Assembly: GCF_016802725.1 (NCBI RefSeq)
Contig: NC_052665.1
Span: forward strand, 23,126,501 to 23,190,500
Direction: 5' to 3'
DNA: 64,000 bases
Source of the DNA: Solenopsis invicta
Taxonomy: Eukaryota > Arthropoda > Insecta > Hymenoptera > Formicidae
The notes beneath the pieces are model-generated. The model was not told the origin of the DNA. It did not search any database and saw nothing but the letters and a program-made list of their open reading frames with translations. Below, piece by piece: positions 52,871 through 63,815 of the stretch (positions are counted from its first letter, which is position 1; every line of letters begins with the position of its first letter). The position numbers and the translations under genes are program-made.

Positions 52871-55800
52871 TGGCCCCCGTCTCGGCCGTCCCTGTCGTTG
52901 TTGTTGTCGCCGGGGGGCATGCGTCCCCCGGCCTCCTCTCCCTAATGGTTTCGGCCGGATTACTTGCTCGCAGAAGGAGGAGACCGCGACCCAAGCGCTC
53001 TCCCTGCGGACCATCTGGCTGATGATGGCCCGCAGGGAGAGGTCGTCCCCAATTTCTCTTCTCAGGACTCCGCGCAGCTCCTCCCACGCTGGACAGTGTT
53101 CCAGCGTGTGCTGCGCGGAGTCCTGGTCGGCCTCACAGTGGTGGCACTGCGGCGTCGGCTTCTTCCTTATCCTGCACAGGTACTCACCGAAGCAGCCATG
53201 CCCGGTGAGCACCTATGTCGTCCGGTAGCACAAGCCGCCTCAAGGACGGCCCACCCATTCGTCCAAGTGGGGTAGGACGGCTTCCAAGGTCCGGCATCCT
53301 GCAACCGGAGGGTCATTGGCGAGACTCTCTTGCCAAGAACTCATGGCCCGCCGGCGAGACCTCTCTCGCAATAGCGCGACAACCCTGGGGGTAACCACTC
53401 CTCCCTGCAGGTGGACGGCCTTCGCCCTGGCATATGACCATGCCAGGGCGTCGGCCGTGAATTCCGCCGGGGGGAGCCCCGCCAGTACTAAGGTCGCCTC
53501 GCTAGGGGCGGTGCGATAGACGCGCACGATCCTCCGCGTCAGCCGCCGCTGCACGGCGTGCAGCACGTCTCTTATGCGGCGGCTGGCCAGCGCCTCGCGA
53601 AACCAGACCGGAGCACCGTACAGGGCCCCGGCCATGGCCGCGTAGGCGTATGCGCGCCTCGCACCTACTCCCGGACCTCGGAGGTTGGGCATCAACCCCA
53701 GGAGGGCATTCGTCATTTTGCCCAATCGCTGGGCCAATTTGTCGAAGTGCTCGACAAAGGCCCAGCGACCGTCTAATTGCAACCCCAGGTATTTGAGGGT
53801 TGCCCCCACTCGGATTTGGGTGTCGTCCACCCGGACGAAGGCCTCGGGCGGTACCCCGGAGAAGCCATCGTGCAAGAAGATGGCTTCCGTCTTCTCCGGG
53901 GCTACCCGCAGGCCCAGACTCTTTATGGAGCCGACGACGCAGGCCACGGCCCAGTTGCCCATTGCAACTGCTATTCCCCAGGAGGCTCCCCTGGCTACCA
54001 CAAACGTGTCGTCCGCGTGACCAACGACATGGCAGCCAGGGAGGAGGGCCACACGGAGCACTTTGTCGTACTCGGCGTTCCATATCAGGGGGCCCAGCAC
54101 GGATCCCTGCGGAACACCGCACGACATGTCCCTCCGCTGCTGGAGTCCAGTTTTATCCCGGAAATCCAGCACCCTATCCCGGAAGTAGTCCCAAACAATG
54201 GCGACAAGGTAGGGCGGCAAGCGAAAGTGTTCACTAAGCGCCGCCACAACCTCGCCCCATGGGATGCTATTGAAGGCGTTGGCGATATACAAGGATATCG
54301 CCACCTCCCCGTTCCCGTGATGGATTCCGAGAGGGATCGGACTTGTCTGATTGCATCGACAGTCGATCTCGCCTCTCGGATCCCGTATTGAGCGGGGGAC
54401 AATTCGGGACCGTACCGGGACATATGCCGGATGATGCGGTTGGCAATGATTCGCTCAAAGATCTTGCCCGCATCATCCAGCATACAAAGGGGCCTGTATG
54501 CGGAGAGACTCTCCGCTGGTTGGCCCTCCTTTTTGAGGAGGACAAGCCGGGCCCTCTTCCACCTCCTGAGGAAAGTTCCTTCGCGGAGGCACTTTGTGTA
54601 AGTGACACGAAGTGCCTCCCTTATTATTGGAGACGCCCGGGTACAGATCTTGGCGTATATTCCGTCTGGCCCGGGCGCCTTCGCCTGTCTTCCGTTGATG
54701 CGGGCGAAGGCCGCGACCATCTCGTGTCTGGACACCTCCAGCTCCTCGGTACATCCTGGGGCAGGGACGGTCTTCTCCGGAATGTCCCTTCCCCTGGTGG
54801 GGAACAGTATGTCCACCACCGTTCCGAGGAACTGGGGGTCCAGCGTCTCCGAGACTGGAGGCGCACACGGGCGGAGCCTTTTTCTCACAATTTTTGTAAG
54901 GTCTCCCCCATGGTTTGCGATCCAGCTCGGAGAGGAGTTCCTCCCATGCCGCGGCTTTCGCCCGCTCGATGGCGGTCCTGAGGGCCTTCCTGGCTTCCCT
55001 GAGGACCGCCTCGGCGTTGTTCAGCTCTTCCTCCATGCCCCGCCGCTTGGTGCGCGTGTGAGCTCGCCTGGCGGCCACTGTAGTCCGCCTCAGTTCGGCG
55101 AGCTCAGCGAACCACCAGTAGGCGGCACGACGCGCCATTAGTCTGCTACGGGGCATGGAGGCGTCGCAGGCTCGCGACATCGTCGCTCATAGGCGCTCCG
55201 CCTCCTCTTCGGCTCCGAGATCAGCCCCTCCCTCCGGCCAAGTGGAGGCAAGGAGGCTGACCTCGAGAGCTTCGGGGTCGAGTTTCTTCAGGACCCATCG
55301 ATTCCTGTCCCGGGTGCGGCGGCGTTGCTCTCGCACCTCCGGGGGGGGGAGACCAGCTCCGTGGAGATGAGTCTATGATCCGACGTCTCTCCGAGGGAGC
55401 CGGTCTCCACTGACCATCCTTGGACCTTGTTAAGGGCCCCGGGGGAGGCCCACGTCACATTGACAATGAACTCTCCCCCGGTCCCCACGTAGGTGCTGAC
55501 CCGGCCCCGGTTCAAAAGGACCAGGCCGAGCCCCGCCGCAAAGTCCAGAGCAAGGCGGCCCCTGACGTCTGTGCGGGGAGAGCCCCAAGCCACAGCGTGG
55601 ACATTGAGGTCTCCCCCCACAACGACAGGCCTTGGAGAGCGACTGAGTATGTTGCTCTCCATGCCATCTAAGGCCGCCTCGTACTTCCCCCTGGTTAAGC
55701 TAGGGGGGAGATAACAACCCAGGAAATCGATGGGTCCATACTCGACCATAACGCAGCCCTCGCCAGCCGATAAATAAATCATCGGCGGAGCGCCCGGCAC

Positions 55801-55983
55801 ATAATGGCTGACCATCGCCACCTTCCTCGAGGGATCCCCAACCCAGTTGGGATTGCCCTCTGGTATCCTATACGGATCGGCGACGATGGCCAGCCCGCCA
55901 CTTGCCTCCGCCAGGCACTGCACATGCATGTCTTGTGCTGACCTGGCGTGGTTCAGGTTGGTCTGGAGGAGCCTACGGGGCAT
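52871..55983 (-). pseudogene. C3 ORF2: endonuclease, reverse transcriptase, zinc finger (broken)
   Basis: The ATG at 55983-55981 overlaps the ORF1 stop by 11 nt. The endonuclease (55983-55288) is complete in motifs: LLQTNLNHARSAQD, GLAIVADPYRIPEG, GGDLNVHAVAWGS and SDHRLISTELV. A slip in a G run near 55345 ends the frame. RT blocks follow in frames 55180-54473, 54888-54085 and 54304-53240: KAPGPDGIYAKI, YRPLCMLDDAGKIFERI, SCGVPQGSVLGPLIWN. In motif A the catalytic Asp is Tyr (LYIANAFNS), and YADD is HADD. The C-terminal finger CHHCEADQDSAQHTLEHC lies near 53130-53080. Confidence 0.88.
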
Positions 55984-58884
55984 TGTTTTCTTGCTTCCGA
56001 GGCTCCTCCACCTCCCTCATCTCTACGCACCTGGGCGCGTCCTCTTGGTTATTTGTTCTCCTCTCCCTTTGCGGGAGAGGAGCCTCTGCCTCAGGGGGGG
56101 CCGCAGCCTGGGTCAAGGTCGGCGTTGCTGTCGACCCCGCCTCTTGGCGGCCCCCGGCGCTCGGAGGTGCTTTTTGGGCCTTATTGGCTAGGCACCCTTT
56201 TGCGCCGATCCGATGGTCGGCGGACTTGCCCGCGTCTTTGCAGACCGGGCAGCCATCCTTTTCCTTACACGCATTGGCCAAGTGGCCAATGCCTCCACAT
56301 CTGTAGCAGCAGCCGGATCTGTCGATCCGGCTGCTGCATTTGGCCTGGACGTGGCCCGTAGCCAGGCACCTGTGGCACTGTAGTCCCCGCGAGGGGAGCA
56401 GTGCCACGCGGCAGCTCGACCAGCCCACCCTTACTCGGGGGGCGGCCAAGACTGCCTTGCCCGCCTTCGCGGGGCAGCGCACCCAGCAGGTGCCCAGCCC
56501 GTTGGGAGCCATGCGGATCTCTCCCACTTTGATGTCGTGGGGAGAGCAAGCTCCGATGGCTTTCAGGACCTTGGCCACCTCACTAGGGGTGACCGAGTCG
56601 TCCAGGCCAGTCAAGCGTAGCTCAACCGTCTTGCACGGTCGAGCTACCTTGACATCATCACTTGATGACAGGGCCGCCCTGATACCCTCGGCCAAGGCAT
56701 CGGCCTTAGTGCCGTTAACAACGCCCCTGACCTCGAGTATCAGGGCACCCGTAACAGCTCTGCGGGGGCGCAGGTCCTCAATCCTGAGGGTGGAGCGGTC
56801 AACCTTCTCCCTTGCGGTCTTGAGGACCTGCGCGTACGCTCCCGGGTCGGCCCAGGTGACCACGGCGGCGGTCGGCGGCTTGATTTTGGCCACTCTGGCC
56901 AACCCTTGGAAGCTAGCTCCGCCCCGTAGCTGTTCCGCGAGTCCCCCCTGACCTCCACCACGCCCTCCCTTCCTCTTCTTCTTCCTCGAAGACGTCGAGG
57001 ATGTCTGGGTAGTGGCATTCTTTGGGGGGGGGGGAACTGGGAGAACCCTTATCGGCCTACCCATAGCGGGGATCGCCTTGGTCGCCTCGTTGGAGGCTTT
57101 GGCGGTCCTCTTCTTGGCCTTCCAGGAGACCACCTCCGTCCATAACTCTAGTATGGAGGGGGAGGTGGTCTCCCTACCCGGGGCGGGCCAGGCAGTCGTG
57201 GCGGTTGCGCCGCCCGCGGTCTTCTTTTTGGGGGCTGTCTCGGTCTGGGGGGGGTAGTCACCCTGCCTCCAGCAGAGACCGTCCCGGGCCTCTCAGCCGT
57301 CGCCGCCCTGGCCGGGGGAAACCCCATCTCACGGAGGACGGCTGGGAGGACCCTATTGAGTACCTCCCGAAGGCCGTCCTCCGGGATCGGTCTCTTTTTC
57401 TTCTCCTTTTCCCTCCCCTTCTCCCCCTCCGTCCGGCCCGTCCTCACCAATGAATGTGAGAGAGGGGAAAGAGGGGGGAAGGAGGAGCGAGAAGCGGGGG
57501 CCACTCTCACGTCCACCGCGTTTGACAGGGGGTTCATCTGCTTTCGAACCCCCTTGAGCGGCGGAAATATGGCTCCTTCAGAGTCTCCATAGAGACCACT
57601 ACCGGCCTTCCTCTGCGCCGGGCGGTCTCGGCGTGGCCGAGGGGCTCCTCGACAGGAGGCCCTTCCACCACCATGTCCGATTTCAATGGCCCCAGTTGAT
57701 GGCCCCCCCCCCGTCAGAGCGTCCAGTACGGTATCGTCGAGGTCCAGGTCTGTTTGGACCTTGGCATCCGTACCGCACTCATTGGGGGCTTGCGTCGAGG
57801 AGGCCTTCTTGAGTAGGGCAATGCGGACTCGCATTTGCCCCATCTCGGCCTCAAGTCTCCTTTTTTCGGCGGCCCATTTGGCCTTAGCCTTAGCCAAGGC
57901 CGCACTTTTTTCCCTGTGCGCGTGTGCCTCAGGGCTCTCTTCCTGCCTGGTTAGGATGGCGGTCAAGCCAGCCGTGAGGTCCGTATATGCATTCCAAAAG
58001 TCCTTCCTGATAGGACCCTGGATATTACGGGACCTCTTGACCAACTTGGCCAGCATCCCGAGACTTTCCGTCATGACTGCAGCAACAGCCGCCATTGGCT
58101 GTTGCTCCAGTTCTTCAGCTCGTTCCAAAGCCCTCTCCTGGGCTTAGGCAGCTCGAACAGAGGAGGGTTGGACATCAGGGTCGATAATGGCCCTGTGGTC
58201 CTTGACTACCTTCCTCGCCTTCTCAATTTCGGCCTTCCTAGCGAGGGCCTCTGCCGTAAATTGCCCCTCGTGGGAGGGGTCTTTTGCCGGTCTGCCTCGT
58301 CCCCTCTTGGTCGGTCCTTCATCCGACTCAGAGGAGGACGAGATGTAATGTGTGGGCTTCTTTTTGTTATGCGCCCTCTCCGTCCCTCGTCCCACGGATT
58401 CCCTGTCCTTGTTCACATCCATATCCGTGGACATCACGGCGAGGGACGGGGAGGGCGGCAGAAAAGTCCTCTTCTTATTTTCCAGGCCGGATGGCCCGGG
58501 AGTACTGTTCGGCTCGAAGCGGGTAGCATCCATCCCGCAGCTATCGGGTCTTACCCGCTTGCTGCAGGCCGGGCCCGGTCTCGAGCCAGTGGAACGTACT
58601 TTCCCAACTTTAGGCAGGAAATCTTCTAGAGTAATCTGGAGCTTCCTTGTCTTCTTTTTTGGGGAGTTCCCCTGAGAGCTGGACGGGCTGAAGAGCTCCA
58701 GCCCGCTAGCCCCAGTAGAGGGTCCCCTCACGTGTTTTGAGGCATCCCTCCCTTCTGCGGAAGAGATGTCCCCTTTCATAAGATCGGGAGAGGACGAAGA
58801 CCTCGTCCCTCCCAATCCGTCACCCGAGCGGGCGTCCTTAGGCGTGCCGCTTTTTCCTGCCTTTTGGTTGTTTATACTATTCAT
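55973..58884 (-). pseudogene. C3 ORF1, Gag-like zinc-knuckle protein (about 970 codons, broken)
   Basis: Start MNSINNQKAGKSGTPKDARS at 58884. A single in-frame TAA (58146-58144) interrupts the first part, after which the same frame continues to 57148. A frameshift in the C/G-rich stretch near 57140-57250 leads to 57133-55973. Parts in order: a basic Ser/Thr-rich N-terminus (QITLEDFLPK, GRGRPAKD), a charged helical segment (KAKAKWAAEKRRLEAEMGQM), a Pro-rich stretch, VTWADPGAYAQVLKTAREKV, LRLTGLDDSVTPSEVAKVLK, and three knuckles (CHRCLATGHVQAKC, CYRCGGIGHLANAC, CPVCKDAGKSADHRIGAKGC). This is the R1-clade ORF1 plan. Confidence 0.87.
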
Positions 58885-60036
58885 TGTTGTTTAGATCCCA
58901 CTCCCCGTGACGGCTGCACCGACCGGCGTATCTCCCACTCCGCCCCAATACATGTATTGAGGAGGAGTGCCCCGGGTACTCCCGGAGAGTCAACTTATGG
59001 CGCGGGCACCAGGAATGATCATCTGGTGCGCAGGCCTCCAGCCCCCTACACACCCATACGGAGGAGCCATCAAGGGCTCGCCCCGCATGGGCTTTCAGGG
59101 GTCCCTCGCCTCCGACAGCGGGGACACCGTCACGGGTGGCGCCACCCGGGGGGCCCCACGGACAGGTGGGGTAACGGAAGCAACGCCCCTTCCGCACCCT
59201 AACCGCCGTGGCGATCAGCACGTCCGCCCAGGGTAAAACAATCCCCTGGGGGGACAGAACTCCGGCCCGGCACCCGCTTCGGAAGGGACGCCGTCGCGGA
59301 ATGCCGGGCCAGCCAACACCGCCCCGGGCCCCGCCTCGGAATATTTCCGAGCGGCCCTAGGGACAGTCCAGCCCGTGACCTCGGGGAGGTTCCGACGAGG
59401 AACGCGCTGGACCGTCCTCCACCGCTCCGACCCTGCCCCGGAATAATTCCGGGCGGCCCGGAGACGGCCCAGCCCGCTGGGTCCAGTAAACCGGGGTCCC
59501 AGCGGCCCGTCTCGTCCGATTGGGGGCGGCGAGGAGCTCCGTTCCAGGACGAATCCCTTCACAGAAACCCCTCGCGCTGTCCGCAAGCGCCCTCGGCCCT
59601 GCCTCGGATAGGTCCGAGCGGCCCGAGGGCCGTCCCGACCCGATGCATCGGGGAGGGTTTCCCACGATGCACGCGCCGGGACACCCCCTTCGCTCCGACC
59701 CTGCCCTGGAATACGTCCAGGCGGCCCGGAATCGACCCAGCCCGGCGAGTTCGGTAGCACCGAGGTCCCGCCGATCCGTCCTACTTGAGGAGCCAGCTCT
59801 CCCCGTGCCAGGACGCGAGTCGTGAAAACGACACCGTCCCCAGACACAGGGATCACCAGCCCCTCCTTCTTTCGTGCCCGCCGCGCCAAGACGCCTTGGG
59901 CACCGCAACTGCCTTCTGGAGGAAGGTAGATGCCTTTCCGGTGACCTCTTAGACCCTCCATCTCTCCTTGCCCGAAGGCGACTCGAGAAAGAGGGCAGCC
60001 CCCTCATCACGTCAAGGTGAGTCACCATCGAGGGGG
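58885..60036 (-). promoter_or_regulatory. C3 5' UTR with tandem units
   Basis: Two units (about 59747-59590 and 59486-59330) share GGGCTGGG, GGGCCGCC, CAGGGTCGGAGC, GGGCCGCTCGGA and TCCGAGGC, as in C2. An open frame of 248 codons (59961-59215) spans them, but its sequence is the repeat read twice and is not kept intact in C2, so I regard it as non-coding. Confidence 0.55.
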
Positions 60037-60050
60037 CTCGCCGCGCAGCC
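60037..60050. repeat. Target-site duplication of LINE C3, right copy
   Basis: Exact repeat of 52032-52045. Confidence 0.9.
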
Positions 60051-60124
60051 TGTACCTTGATAGACAACCGCAAAGGTCTCGATCTCCACGCGCGGTAGAT
60101 AAGGAAAGTATGCGCTCATTTGCC

Positions 60125-60248
60125 GACTTCACTAATTTTTATTTTGGTAACTGTTGTGAATTTTGTAAAATGATACACTTTTCTGCTCAGTTTGATTTGC
60201 TCTATCAAGCCATGAGACTACGGGCAAACTTTTTCCGACATCCTGTAT
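60125..60248. repeat. Diverged arm of the 44.3-kb foldback family
   Basis: TTTTTATTTTGGTAACTGT.., TTTCTGCTCAGTTTGATTTG, CTCTATCAAGCCA and GACATCCTGTATA align with the right arm at 44640-44760. The opposite arm was not found, so this is a relic. Confidence 0.55.
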
Positions 60249-60529
60249 AAAATAAGAAAAAGTCAGTAGTATAGCATACTGCGTTAAGACATTGACTGCT
60301 ACGCTTAGATTCGATCCCTGAGGATAGGACTTTTGTCAACGCTCGTTAAATTAAACGAAAAAGAGAATGTCCATCACACGGACGTTATTGCTGCGCAATA
60401 AGTATTTGTATAATTAAACAATTACCAAAAATTGGACTAAATACTAGGCTAATGAGAGTTCAGCGCGATTAATGTTGCGCAAAATAGATTTATTTAAAAG
60501 ATTTTATTATCTGATCCTAAATTCCATAA

Positions 60530-61060
60530 AAAGAACATTGTGCTTATCATTAATATTTTGTTACATAATGACTATCTTGTTAAATTTATTTTTGAGATTA
60601 TTAATAACCGTCTAAAATCGTTGATTTACAAATACACACTTAAACAAGCAAACATCAACATGAATAATTCCAATAATGTTGACACTATTAGTGAAAAAAT
60701 TATGTGGTTTGTGTTATTTTAAATTCTCAACATTTCTGAGAAATTTGTATCCATTACAAAGAATTTAAATATAAAACTGCCTTTTTTTAGTCTCAATAAA
60801 TTGAGCAAGATTATTAAAATACAGAAGGATGTTCTCTTAATGAACTTTAAAAAAATACGTGGTATACAAAATTTCATGTAAAGAATGTGACGCCTCCTAC
60901 GTAAACCAGATAGGCAATAAGCTAAGAGTTTTGTGTCCAAAATGATTTACATTTAGATGCAAAAAAGCGGCCTGAATTTACAATCGGATACTGAATGTCT
61001 GCCATACGTATTTCTCATTATTAAAGAAATTGTAAACTTGGAGCAAAAATTTGTAATGTG
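60530..61060 (+). pseudogene. Penelope-like element relic (RT end and GIY-YIG-type region)
   Basis: Short frames in the correct order resemble a Penelope-like C-terminus: INNRLKSLIYKY (about 60600), ISEKFVSITKNLNIKL (about 60733), FSLNKLSKIIKIQKDVL (about 60787), then YKISCKECDASYVNQIGNKL (about 60865), where the family has a GIY-YIG-type C..C..YVGQT block. The end is SGLNLQSDTECLPY (about 60968). The pieces are in different frames with stops, so it is dead. CTAATGAGAGT-CAGCGC occurs on both sides (about 60451 and 61216) and may mark terminal repeats. Confidence 0.6.
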
Positions 61061-61640
61061 CTCGTAAGTTCTTGAATTTATTTATTACTCGGTTTATTTT
61101 TTCATTTTGCATGTTATTTATTTAATTTTATCGTTTAACTCAGCTTATAAAATTTATCTTTATTTTAATTTATGTATACTTATATTACTTATTTAATTGA
61201 AAAATACTGTCAAGGCTAATGAGAGTCAGCGCTTTTATCAGTGCGCACAAAAAAAAGTTTATTCTGTCAATTTACAAACAAAATGGACGTTTTGACTCTC
61301 TTTGGAGTCATTCTTAATATAATACAAATTTCGACTAATATAATATAATTGTAACAATTAATTGTTCAGTCATTGTCATTCAGTCGTTGATCCGATATTC
61401 AGCCGAGTTACTTACGATTTGCACAAGCCGTGGTATAGCTTTTCGACCGTGTAGAGGATTTTTTTTATTGAATTGTATGTTTTTTTTATCTGTGTTACTC
61501 AATACTCAACGGCGGAGATCACTTTTGTTAATTTTCTTTTCTCATTTGGGAATTTACGATGTATATTTGTTATTTTGACTTGTTTGTTTGTGTATTTGTA
61601 ATAATATAACCGGACGGGTCTTATACTTAACTCTATCAAG
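61061..61640. other. AT-rich spacer
   Basis: No gene. GCTAATGAGAGTCAGCGC (about 61215), a GTGCGCAC and a TTGACTCTC..GGAGTCA inverted repeat (about 61296-61313) may be the end of a Penelope-like terminal repeat. Otherwise I see nothing. Confidence 0.4.
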
Positions 61641-61686
61641 TTACTTCTCACATAGAAATTGACCTCCAGTGGATGTCCATCGCCCT

Positions 61687-62035
61687 TCCATAGCTCCATG
61701 GGACGTCTATCTCCATGGTGGAAGTTAGATGGACGTCCATTAGAAGTCCCTAAAACATCCATAGCTCCATGGGAGGTCTATCTCCGAGATAGAAGTCAGA
61801 TGGACAAACATTAGAAATCCATGAAACCTCCATAGCTCTATGGGATTTTACTTTCATCATGGAAGTTAGATAGATCTCCATTAGACATCCATGAAATCTC
61901 CATAGCTTCATGGGATCTTACTTCCATCATAGAAGTCAGATGGACGTCCATTAAAAATCCATGGAATTTCCATAGCTCCATAGAATTTTACTTTCGTCAT
62001 GGAAGTCAGATAGATCTCTGTTAGAACTTTATCCC
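61687..62035. repeat. 71-bp minisatellite array, five units
   Basis: Units start CCATAGCTCCATGGGA.. at about 61687, 61758, 61830, 61901 and 61971, each with GAAGT(T/C)AGAT and CCATTAGAA(G/A)TCCATGAAA. The array is preceded by CACATAGAAATTGACCT.CAGTGGATGTCCAT (about 61648), also found before the second array (about 62328). Confidence 0.85.
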
Positions 62036-62324
62036 AACTCTATGACAAATATATTCTATCAATACATTATAAACGTCTATTGAACATTTGTTATAAGTTA
62101 ATGTACGTATAATAGTAGAAAATTATATGTTGAGATATTTACATGTAGTTCGGTTTTACATTTATGTCTCCTTCACACTGGACGCGGAAACGCTTGCCGC
62201 GCGGCAGTGTGCAGGAGCCATTAGATCATCTTATAAGTACATATATGATTTTTATCCATTGTCAAATGGCCGTATTATAGCTTCTTAAGATTGTGCTTAA
62301 AACGATTTTAAATTAAGAACAGAC
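62036..62324. other. AT-rich spacer with a small hairpin
   Basis: CTCCTTCACACTG..CAGTGTGCAGGAG (about 62169-62216) is a short inverted repeat enclosing GC-rich DNA. There is no gene. Confidence 0.45.
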
Positions 62325-62369
62325 TCACATAGAAATTGACCTTCAGTGGATGTCCATCTCCATTCCATA

Positions 62370-63634
62370 TTAGGAGTATAAATAAGTTTCCGCCATTTTT
62401 TATCAAAAATTGGGCATTTAATGTGAAAGAACGGTACCTAATGTTTTATTTGAAGTATTGTCCATCGCTAGCCACTACTTTTTCCCATCTTTCTGGCAGC
62501 ATACGGATACCGCGTCGGAAGAATGCTTTATCTTTTGAAGCTATCCACAAATCGACCCAATTTTTTGTATCTTCATATGATGTGAAGTGTTGCTCAGACA
62601 GGCCATCGATTGAAACAGGTGGTCAATCAAAAGGAGCAATGTCTGGTGAATACGGCGGGGTAAAACTTCCCAATTGAGTGTTTCCAGGTAGGTTTTGACT
62701 GGCGCCGCAACATGTGGACAAGCATTATCATGCAGAAGAATAACTTTGTCGTGTCTGGAGTAGTAGTGGGCACGTTTTTCCTTCAGTACTCGGCTTAATC
62801 TCATCAATTGTGTTTGGTAGAGAGCCCCAGTAATGGTTTCATTTGGTTTGAGCAACTTATAATACACGACACCAAGCTGATCCCACCAAACACACAACAT
62901 GAGCTTTTTTCCATGAATGTTCGGCTTGGCTGTCGATGTTGAAGCATGGCCAGGTGGTTCCCATGATTTCTTCTTCTTTGGGTTATTGTAGTGGATCCAT
63001 TTTTCATCACCAGTGACTATATGATGCAAAAAACCCTTTCGTTTATGCCTGGCAAGCAGCATTTCACATGTGAAAAATCGGTGTTCAACGTTTCTCGACT
63101 TTAGTTCATATGAAACCCAGTTTCCTTGTTTTTGAATCATTCTCAAAGATTTTAAGCGATGTGAAATTGCTGGTTGAGTCACTCTTAATGTAAGTGCAAG
63201 TGCTTCTTGCGTTTGGCACGAATCTTCATCTAATAATGTTTCCAATTCCGCGTCTTCGTACACTTTCGGCCTTCCGCTACGTTCTTTGTCTTCGACGTCA
63301 AATTCATCGTTCTTAAACTTGTGAAACCACTCACGGCAACTTCTCTCACTTAAGGCAGCAATACAAGCAATCGATGCGCCTCGGCTGCAGATTTCTTCAA
63401 ATTAAAAAAGTTAATCAAAAGCTCCCACAAATGACGCTTATTCGACTCAAAATTCGACATTTTCGCACGAAAAAAGATATATGATGCTGATACAAAATCG
63501 CTAATATTTTAAGGTTATGTTGTTGCCAGATGTCCAACCTTACGATATAAAGTTTTACAACAGACAATTTCAACCATAACATACTAGTGGCACCATTTTT
63601 TTGTAAAACGGCGGCAACTTATTTATACTCCTAA
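62370..63634 (-). mobile_element. mariner transposon, decayed, in the minisatellite
   Basis: Terminal inverted repeats TTAGGAGTATAAATAAGTTT (left, 62370) and the matching right end TTAGGAGTATAAATAAGTTG (inverted at 63615-63634) are flanked by TA (62368-62369 and 63635-63636). Total length is 1265 bp. The minisatellite unit is continuous across the empty site. Confidence 0.9.
62446..63460 (-). pseudogene. mariner transposase, mellifera-like, with frameshifts
   Basis: The start is the ATG at 63460-63458 (MSNFESNKRHLWELL), with shifts near 63360 and 63300. The main open part (63263-62541) has VTQPAISHRLKSL, VTGDEKWIHYNNPKKKKSW, the second catalytic Asp in ILLHDNACPHVAAPVKTYL, and then a shift just before the PYSPDIAP-like stretch that should hold the third Asp. 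The tail (LPERWEKVVASDGQYFK) ends at 62446. GDEKWIHY and NIHGKKLMLCVWWDQLGVVY are typical of the mellifera group. Inactive. Confidence 0.82.
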
Positions 63635-63815
63635 TAGTTCCATGGAAGGTCTATCTTTATGGTAGAAGTCAGATGGGCATCCATTGGAAGTCCATGAAAT
63701 ATCCATAGCTTCATGGGATTTTATTTCCACTAGGGAAATCAGATGAACGTCCATTAGAAGTCCATAAAATCTCCATAGCTTCATGAGATTTTACTTCCAT
63801 CATAGAAGTCAGATA

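Larger units (their letters stand above)
52046..60036 (-). mobile_element. R1-like LINE, copy C3, about full length (7991 bp)
   Basis: On the minus strand: 5' UTR of about 1150 bp with tandem units, ORF1 (58884-55973), ORF2 (55983 to about 52870), 3' UTR with stem-loops, and poly(A), seen as T17 at 52046-52061. The 14-bp TSD proves a single insertion, and it is the longest C copy here. The coding regions are decayed. Confidence 0.93.
62325..63815. repeat. Second 71-bp minisatellite array, split by a mariner
   Basis: A leader at 62325-62360 and the start of a unit (..CCATTCCATA) are followed by the mariner. The unit resumes at 63637 (GTTCCATGGAAGGTCTATC), and further units start at about 63701 and 63771. 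It has the same unit as 61687-62035. Confidence 0.8.

Noticed and set aside
59215..59961. 248-codon minus-strand frame in the C3 5' UTR
   Set aside because: The protein is the ~260-bp DNA repeat translated twice and is not preserved as one frame in C2.
61687..62035. Repeat array as a possible CRISPR
   Set aside because: Units are contiguous 71-bp direct repeats without unique spacers, and the context is eukaryotic.
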